This document shows, piece after piece, positions 56,690-64,000 of a stretch of 64,000 nt of DNA. The notes beneath the pieces are model-generated. The model saw nothing but the letters and a program-made list of their open reading frames with translations. It ran no database searches and was not told the origin of the DNA. Location: positions 146,062,665-146,126,664 of the forward strand of contig JALIGW010000003.1 in NCBI GenBank assembly GCA_023053685.1, written 5' to 3'. Made by a program: the position numbers and the translations under genes. The first letter of the stretch is position 1; each line of letters begins with the position of its first letter. The stretch is from Diadophis punctatus similis (lineage: Eukaryota > Chordata > Lepidosauria > Squamata > Dipsadidae).

Positions 56690-57110
56690 ATTTACAAATC
56701 AATAGCAGGACCCTCAAAATGCCTATATGCAGCATTTATTACCATCTGCCTGATACAAGAGGTAGAGGAAAATTATAGAAGTTTTTAGCTACAAATATAG
56801 ATGTAAGATTACTTTATTTAATATATAAATTATATGAAGATACTTACATGCAAATATGGGTAAACCAAAGAAGCTTTCTTTCAAAAGGTGTCCACCAAGG
56901 CTGTATACTGGTCCCCTTTCACTTTAATTTTTATGCCCCAGCAATTGGAAGAAAGGTCTCCATATTATTATATGCAGGAAACATAGCTGTCATGCCAACA
57001 TTATTAATTGGAATGAGAAGAATCCTGACAGAATTTAGCACTTACTCTAGGAAAGAATACTTACCAATAAATTATTCCAATAAATTATTATAAATTATTT
57101 CTATAAATTA
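56690..57110 (+). pseudogene. Non-LTR reverse transcriptase relic
   Basis: Residues read KCLYAAFITICLIQEVEENY (diverged RT motif A region), then from 56848 MQIWVNQRSFLSKGVHQGCI, LVPFHFNFYA (motif B, normally GVRQGCxLSPxLFNxY), LLYAGNIAVM (motif C, where the catalytic YADD is degraded to YAGN) and EYLPINYSNK. The lost aspartates show it is inactive. The family is not certain. Confidence 0.7.
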
Positions 57111-57162
57111 TTAGCTGAAACACCCAAGAAATTGTGAAAGATGAAACCTAGATAGTAAAGAG

Positions 57163-57395
57163 CAGGGCTGAAATTCAGTAGGTTCTGACAGGTTCTGGAG
57201 AACCAGTAGCGGAAATTTTGAGTAGTTCGGAGAACCGGCAAATACCACCTCTGGCTGGCCCCAAAAATGGAATTTTTGCAATATCCTTCCCCCTGGAGTG
57301 AGGAGGGAATGGAGATTTTGCAGAATCATTCCCTGCCACGCCCACCAAGCCACGCCCACAGAATCGGTAGGGAAAATTTTTGAATTTCACTCCTG
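57163..57395. mobile_element. hAT MITE, CAGTGGTGGGATTCA family (copy 5)
   Basis: The ends CAGGGCTGAAATTCAGTAGG and TTGAATTTCACTCCTG are inverted repeats. The flanks GTAAAGAG (57155-57162) and GTAAGGAG (57396-57403) match at 7 of 8. One to two 41-bp units are present, partly degraded. Confidence 0.92.
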
Positions 57396-57403
57396 GTAAG
57401 GAG

Positions 57404-58107
57404 ACAAAACCAAATGAGGTAATTCAAGTATTTGGGTAGCCAGTTTATTGAAATACTATCACAAATACCCAGTTTATTGAAACACATGTAGTAGCAACAA
57501 ATACAAAAGGCCATGAGATCAACGAGAGCCATTGGCTCTTTCTTCTACTTGAAAGGAGAATGGTTAGTACAACCAGTGCTTAAGATATTTCTAGGGAAAC
57601 CAATATTGCAGTTGATGTGGGTCCACAATTTGGGGTTTCAGTAAGCTGGAAGACAATAATAATCTTATAGGAGACTAGTCTTCACATTCAATATTTATTT
57701 GGCAAAGCAATTTAACAGTAACAGATGGGTGAATTTGTGCATAAAAGTACTCTCACAATTCTTGCTAGATCAGAAACTGCTGAGTGACATAAATTATCAT
57801 GCACTATTGAGGAACTACTTATTTTTTTAAAAGATTTTAGACAAGATAGAGAGCAGATATTTAAGCTTAATTTGGCTAAGAGGTATCACCTTTTTTTAAA
57901 AAAAATATGGATGAGGAATGTTGTATTATTTACAATCTCTTACATTCCAGTTCCTAAGACAAGCCTTTACAAAGCTTTCAAACATTGCCAACAACCTATT
58001 TGTATGTAAATGATTACTGATAGACACCATTTATGCACTTGTAATTACTTATAAGTGGAAGATTTGACCCATTACTTAATACATTGAAAACGTTATCAGA
58101 AAGTTAC
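57404..58107. other. No recognised feature
   Basis: AT-rich sequence with no motif. Confidence 0.4.
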
Positions 58108-58115
58108 AGCTAGAT

Positions 58116-58496
58116 CAGGGGTGGGTTCCTCCTGGTTCGGACAGGATCGCCCGAACCGGTAGCGACCTGCTGGTGACGTCACGATGGCATCACGGATCTA
58201 GTTCGGTCGGTCCCGGTCTGTGGGCGCCACCATCTTTTTTATTTATTTTTTTCAGAATTTTTTACTGTTTGGAAGTTTTTTTCTCTGCTGCTGCTTGAAA
58301 AAGGGCCCTCCCGCCTGCCCCCGGGTTTATACTTACCTTTATTCCTTCGCCTGAAGCAAAGCTGATCAGCTCCTCAGCTGTGTTTCGGGCTGATTATAGC
58401 TACTGAGCATGCGCGGAAGCAGAATTGCACGAGGGGACGCATGCGCGAAACGTCGTGATGCGAACCGGTGGCGAAGGTAAGTGGAACCCACCCCTG
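58116..58496. mobile_element. hAT element, CAGGGGTGGGTTCC family (copy 2)
   Basis: The ends CAGGGGTGGGTTCCTCCTGG and AGTGGAACCCACCCCTG are inverted repeats. The exact duplication AGCTAGAT lies at 58108-58115 and 58497-58504. The body is collinear with the inverse of 48956-49362 (TGACGTCACGATGGC, GAAAAAGGGCCCTCCC, GCATGCGCGGAAGC). Confidence 0.96.
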
Positions 58497-58504
58497 AGCT
58501 AGAT

Positions 58505-60202
58505 TCATTATGCCCTCATTAATCCAACTGAGTCAGGTTAACTTAGAAGAAAAAACTATTTGCTATTGCCTGATGAAAAAAACATATGATGGACCAAGTT
58601 ACATTGTTTGCAATAGTTGCAAAACATCCTCATTTGATGGAGTTACTGGCTGAGGACATGTTTTGGTATTGGTCTCCTTAGCTTTGAACATCTGAGGCAT
58701 TTAAGTATTTTAAAATAGGGTTGGAAAGCTTTTTCCTTCTTTAAAAACAGGTTTCATCCTATCTCCCACCTCAGTAATCTATTTTCTGTTAACTTGTACC
58801 TGGGTTTTGACAGATACAGGAATGATGTCTCGGGGATCAAGAAAAATGGAAAGTTAGTCAGTTTTTGACATGAATTGACCAACCAAGAGCAGAAATAATT
58901 TACTTTCTCTTGACATAACTGTGTCAAATTTTAGAAAGCATTTGACATTTCCTAAAGGCAAGGTATATATTAAAAACCTGTAAATTAAACTTTGAAGGAT
59001 AAATTGTACCAACCATTTCCTCAATTGTTTATTCAATACTGTGTCATGGAGAATTCACCAAGAATTTATGAAATGTTTGGTTGTTAAACAATTAGATTGA
59101 AGGCTGGACAAATTGTCTTTATTTTTCATTCTCCTGATTCTCCTTTTTTATTTCCATTTATATTTATGCAATCTTTATTTCCATATTTCAAAAGTTCAGA
59201 GTCACTTTTCATATTTTTAAAACAAGGTATTAAGGAACAAATTAGTGAGCATGCTTCATAATTAAAAGTGAAAGAACAGCAGCCTACACAGGCAAAATTC
59301 CAGTTAAAAACAAAGGTATTAATAATGTCAACAAATATAAATATGCCCCCAAAGTCACAAACTCATTTATACTTTTACTGAAAAAAAAAGTTCCAAAGCT
59401 TGGAAGTCCAAGAAAGACCCTATTTCCAATGATTACCTTACATAATTGGAAGAAGAAATAATCTTGAGGAACAGGAGGGACAGTTGCAATGAAGAAAATA
59501 GTCAGATAAATGAAATCTGAGTCCAAGGTAGAAATGAAAGCATCTTGGATGTGACCTTCCTTAGTTTTCATGAATCTAAAATGGATGAAGGAGAGAAGCA
59601 CAAAACTTCCAGACTGCACCTAGATAACATCATCAGTGCTAGAAGGGAGTGGGGATTGTTCTCATTTTATAATGTTATTTATAGAAGTAGACAAAACCCC
59701 AATCAAGGAACTACCAACCCGGACAAACAAGCTAACAATAAACAATCTAATCAAGGAAGTAACTAGTCTATAAAATGAGAACTATTCTCATTATTTTAGG
59801 GTTTTGGTTACTGCCCTACAGTTTTATACTTCATGTTTAGTCCTATGGCTTCAGGCCTTCTCTGTGTTATAATTTGCAAGTCTCGAAAATTTAATAACCC
59901 TTTCCCATCAATAGTGTTCTTGATTTTTCAAAGAAAGTACATACTATGGTGAAGTGTTATTTCACAAAACTAAGAGATTTTCTCTCACCTTTTGTCCCAT
60001 TTGGGCTCCATGCTAATTTGACCCAAATTAATTCTGGGATTTGTTGAAAGATTATATTTATTTGTGTTTAAGATTATTATATTCTGGCAATGTTGTATAT
60101 CATATCCACTGGAATCTTACCTAAAGAATTCTGAAAATATGTTTATACAACTGTGTTCTTTATTTCTATTTTGATATGATCAAGCAAGGCTGTTAAATTT
60201 GA
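58505..60202. other. 1.7-kb stretch, mostly unassigned
   Basis: AT-rich. GTTCTCATTTTATA (59658-59671) is inverted exactly at 59769-59782, about 100 bases apart, possibly the arms of a small unrecognised MITE. Confidence 0.4.
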
Positions 60203-60650
60203 GTGCCCTCCTAACCATACCAATGTCCTCCAAATCCATTGGCCATGTCCATTTTGGTATGCGAATTCATGGGGATCTAACCCTAACCCTAAATAGATTT
60301 GTTCCCCAATGACATTTTCCCTCACATTTTACAATGAATCAAAGATAAGGCATGCACGAAAAGTATGTGCCCCCCTCCTCATAGCTATGTGCTCCAAATC
60401 TGTTGGCTATGTCCCTTTTGGTCTCCAGATTCATGGGGACCTAACCCTAACCTAAGTGGATTTGTGTCCCAATGGTATTTTCCCTTGTATTTTACCCGGA
60501 AACATAGATAAGGCAGGCACAAAAATTCTGTGCCCTCCTAATCATACCCATGCGCTCCTAATTTGTTGGCGATGTCAATTTTGGTCTCTGAATTCATGGG
60601 AACTTGCTTTATCTACGTTTCCGTATATACAGTATAGAAAAATCCCATTG
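60203..60650. repeat. Tandem repeat, about 164-bp unit, 2.7 copies
   Basis: Units start at GTGCCCTCC (60203), GTGCCCCCC (60367) and GTGCCCTCC (60530), spaced 164 and 163 bp. Each carries ATTCATGGGGA-CTAACCCTAA or its derivative, then GATTTGT-CCCAATG and TTTTCCCT, and ATAGATAAGGCA at the end. Units differ by roughly a fifth of positions, so the tandem is old. It is non-coding and not a recognised family. Confidence 0.9.
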
Positions 60651-60837
60651 GTGGCCAAATCCACTTATGGCAAAATTGACTTCATGAAAGCATTGGCAGT
60701 GCAACAGTTTTCTTTGGAGGGCCCTTACTTTTTGAGTTTGCCTCATCCAGGTTTCCTTGTAAAATTCATGGAAAAATCCCATTGGGAGGGGGGAACCTTT
60801 AATATTTCTATTATTTCTGTAATAACATTCATATTAA

Positions 60838-61096
60838 GAGCCGAAGTGGCGCAGCAGTTAGAGTGGGGTACTGCAGGCCACTTTAGCTGACTGTGATCTG
60901 CAGGTCAGCGGTTCAAATCTCACCGGCTCAAGATTGACTCAGCCTTCCATCCTTCCAAGGTAGGTAAAATGAGGACCCAGATTGTTGGGGGCAATGTAAA
61001 TATACATTGCTTACTAGGTGTAAGCCGCTTAGAGAGTGCTTGCACTGTGAGGTGGTATATAAATGTCACTAATAAATAAATAATAAATAAATAAAT
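60838..61096 (+). mobile_element. Sauria-type SINE, subfamily with AATAAATAAA tail
   Basis: The head GAGCCGAAGTGGCGCAGCAG, the B box GCGGTTCAAATCTCACCGG and the tail CTTGCACTGTGAGGTGGTAT then AATAAATAAATAA match the copy at 33.5 kb almost base for base, indicating recent common origin. Confidence 0.95.
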
Positions 61097-64000
61097 ATTC
61101 TTTTGTCTTTTACAATGACTCTTTGGGTGACTAATGACTTTGAAGTCCAATGGCTATAGTGTAATGTCCTCATGTGTTTATTTTCAACTGCTTATTCTTG
61201 GACGTGTAGCAGTCATATAGATTTCATAACAATAGAGTTAGTTACTTTCAATGGTTGGATTCTACCGTTTTAGCTGCTGTACTGATTGTTGTATGATAAT
61301 TCACTAGAATTCAATCTTCTCTTAAGATTATGGGCATGAAAAAAAAATCTGGAAGAAAAGTTGGTTTTTGGTTTCAAAATGAATTATTACTCAAGCGTCT
61401 CATGTTTCTTATAGGACTGCTTTTGAATACGGTCTTATATTTTTCTAAATTTGTTCTTTTATAAATAAAGTGAATTATTATTCATAAATTTCCCATCTGG
61501 ACTGGAATGTCTAAAAGTTGTAGTTGAATGTATATGACTAGCATCAGCCTATGAATGTGTTACACTGAAAAAACCATAGTTAAGAGTAGGACCAATCTAA
61601 CTATTTGTAATATGACCCTTTATCACCAACTCTGTTTTGTCCATTTTTTCCAGTTTGGTGTCAAATCCCACTACTTTGGGTTTTAGTTTTCCAGCTAACA
61701 CAGATCTATTTAAGAACAAGATATTAATAAAAGTTTCACTTTCTTTTATACATCTACATCATCAACTTTAGAGACATTTGAAACTGTACAGGCACAATAC
61801 AATCAACACATAAAAATGTACCCTAATTACACAAACTAAAATGGGTTGAAACCAACCATTAGTCTTGAAGGCTGTCATGTAGGCATGTCTACTGCCAAAA
61901 GCATAAAGAACAACTTAGTGCTTAGTACTTTATAGAAACATGGTAATTGGGGAATCCCATAATTCTTGTGGTGGCTGCTTCCAAGAAAGAGCATTTCCGA
62001 TCTCTCACCGTCTTAATTTATGAAAGGTGGAACACTTAGCACTCCCTCTTATAAGAACACAAAGAATATGTAGGAGATGACCAGGCTGATCCCGACAGAG
62101 GGTTCAGAAGCCTCATAGGTCATGAGTCCCTACGCACCCACAAGAGATCTAAGTGTCAGTTCCTGCATACCAGCCATCTGGGAGCTGCCATTCGGTGGGG
62201 AGAGGCTGCACTGGTCTTTGAGCAGCTTGGACACTAATGCAAGAAGTGATTCTCCTTTAAGAACTGCAAGGAAACTGAAGACGGATACTGGCTTATGGAG
62301 TAGGACGGCTCATTTCCGGACCACGGAGGAGGTTGGGTAGTGATTAATGAATATAAGGTGATGGGGAGCACTGGTGAGCAGCCCTAACAAGGGTTTCTCT
62401 TTGAGATTGTCAGTGAGCACCAGGAAAGAAGTAAAGCAGACATTAGTAAACCAGGTTTGTGTTTGTTTGTTTGTTTGTGTTTTTTTCTTTTTCTTTCCGT
62501 TTTGGAACCTGACACTAAGTCCAGCCCACCTTGAATGCCTTTCTTATCTCCTGCTCATTTCCCTTGACAGTTGGTCAGAATTTTGTAGAGAGCTTAAGCT
62601 TCAAATAAATCTTTATACTCATTTGAACAGCCTGAATATCCTGATTTCCATGGTGCTTGACAAGATAGCCTTCCATATCTGAATGGAAGAGATGGTTCTG
62701 AATTTACAAAGTGTGCAAGGCATATGGCAGGCAAGCCAAATACTTCACACAAGGTGATCTTTATCATGGCCAGCAATTAAGTGCATCTTTTGTGAAAGAA
62801 AGTACTTGGGGTGATTCAGAAGTTTTTATCTTGTTCATAGGAAACAACAAACTCTCAAACCTTCCTTGCTATAAATAGGAAAGGAGACACTGGAACACAT
62901 CTAGAAAAAAATCTGTTTTTATGTTTGGCACTATCTATAATGCTACTGAAGATGACAGTGTTAGATCCTAATATTTTGTGCTAGGACCAATTCAGTTTTA
63001 CTGTTGCCACATATCTGGGTATGCAAGGCCATGGAATCATATTTTAAACCACTTTTCCAGATTTTAATCTATAAGGAAATTGGATTTCTAGTGGGTTATA
63101 CAATTATTTTGTTACAAAAGATTGTCTTTTCCTTTCACAAATTAAACCCTTATTCATTTGCTATGGTGATAATTCTATTCTGCTGTACTGCAATTTCTTG
63201 CCCATAATAAAATTTGTTCAGTCTCTCTATCATTATCTCACATGCACAGGTACATGTCCTAACTTAGCTGTACACTCATCAGCCTTCTTGTTTTTGATGC
63301 TGCAACACTGCAGTTTTAGGAACCATAAACATAATTAATAAAATGCTAATGCGATTTTAGTGAGCATTTTAAAAAAAATATGAACATACAGTGAAAACTC
63401 TGTGATAAGGAACACATTCATCTTAAAATCATACTTAAAAAAGAATTGGCATTTGCTCAAATGTTGACAATTGCCTCATATATTGCTTAGTTTGTGTTGG
63501 AATGAGATAGGCAGACCATTTTAAAATGAAATGAAAAAAAAAAGATTTTAAAAATAGAATCTTCTCAAAGATCCAGTTATTTAAATCATGAATCCTAACC
63601 AGTTGAATAAGCAACCCATGTCCTTGAATGCCATGTTTACATTTCTAATTATTCTTAAAGTCCTAAATATGATTCCAAGAATGGTATTTAGGCAACCACT
63701 GAAATTTTGGGGAAGGAATTTGAGGGAATTGTTGGGAGGGAAATACCTATTTTTAAGTTTACAGTACAGTTCTCATCTATTTACTATATTAAAATGGCAG
63801 AGACGTGTTGTCCCTTTTCAGCAATAAAGATTATAAACAACTCCAAGGATCATAAGGAGACATAAAGACTGCCTGCTGTCTTGGGCATCTGGTTACCCAC
63901 CAGTTTCATGTATGAAGCAATATATCATCTATACTACTGATAAATGTGTAAGCTTACAATGTTGAGCCTGAAAGTTAGACTTGGCCAGCTAAGTTACAGA
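61097..64000. other. 2.9-kb stretch, mostly unassigned
   Basis: AT-rich except for 62060-62360, which is richer in GC and contains a 72-codon plus-strand frame without recognisable motifs. A short TTTG run occurs at about 62459-62478. No exon, repeat terminus or RNA gene is identified. Confidence 0.4.

Noticed and set aside
59284..59619. A 111-codon hydrophobic minus-strand frame
   Set aside because: Hydrophobicity follows from T-rich sequence, there is no motif, and neither splice nor promoter signals are visible.
60279..60292. Interstitial telomeric repeat
   Set aside because: The CCCTAA motif is part of a 164-bp tandem unit and is only two copies long.

Overview
The window looks like intergenic (or deep intronic) DNA from a squamate reptile, most likely a snake. 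The grounds are the repeat content: a CR1-type LINE whose 3' end runs into AATAG/ATTCT pentanucleotide arrays (a pattern described for snake genomes), tRNA-derived SINEs with a Bov-B-like tail (Sauria type), Bov-B (RTE) LINE relics, very long ATCT, TA, GAAA and CCTT arrays, and many short hAT-type elements. I found no host protein-coding exon, rRNA or functional tRNA that I could defend. Every long open frame with a recognisable protein belongs to a retroelement.

Layout. 0-12 kb: a Bov-B relic interrupted by a CR1 3' end with its ATTCT array, a MITE at 2.3 kb, long simple repeats (3.2, 4.5 and 5.4 kb), Sauria-type SINEs and two hAT elements (5.1 and 7.4 kb), then a second CR1 copy joined to a Bov-B 3' end and a SINE (10.3-11.8 kb). 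13-22 kb: several nested hAT elements, a 1-kb inverted-repeat element (14.0-15.0 kb), and a minus-strand Ty3/Gypsy element (18.5-21.2 kb) with one LTR, gag, protease and reverse transcriptase but no visible RNase H or integrase. 25-31.5 kb: a CR1 copy carrying an internal inverted duplication, a second 1-kb inverted-repeat element, and a candidate non-autonomous Helitron that contains a hAT element. 33-39 kb: a SINE, hAT elements, a third CR1 copy and a 5'-truncated L1. 42-49 kb: LTR-like segments, a large ATCT array and a hAT-in-hAT nest. 49.7-53.4 kb: a 3.7-kb L1 insertion bounded by a 16-bp duplication, with ORF2 nearly continuous. 54-58.5 kb: a third inverted-repeat element and an L2 > hAT > hAT nest. 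60.2-60.7 kb: three tandem units of about 164 bp, two of them carrying CCCTAA-like motifs. The last 3 kb is mostly unassigned.

No set of genes works together as a pathway here. The sequence records layered transposition, and target-site duplications and within-window paralogues allow several insertions to be ordered. I did not find a new gene system. The most informative items are the Helitron, the nested insertions that can be read back to a continuous reading frame, the inverted duplication inside CR1, the variable 41-bp repeat inside one hAT family, and the 164-bp tandem unit.
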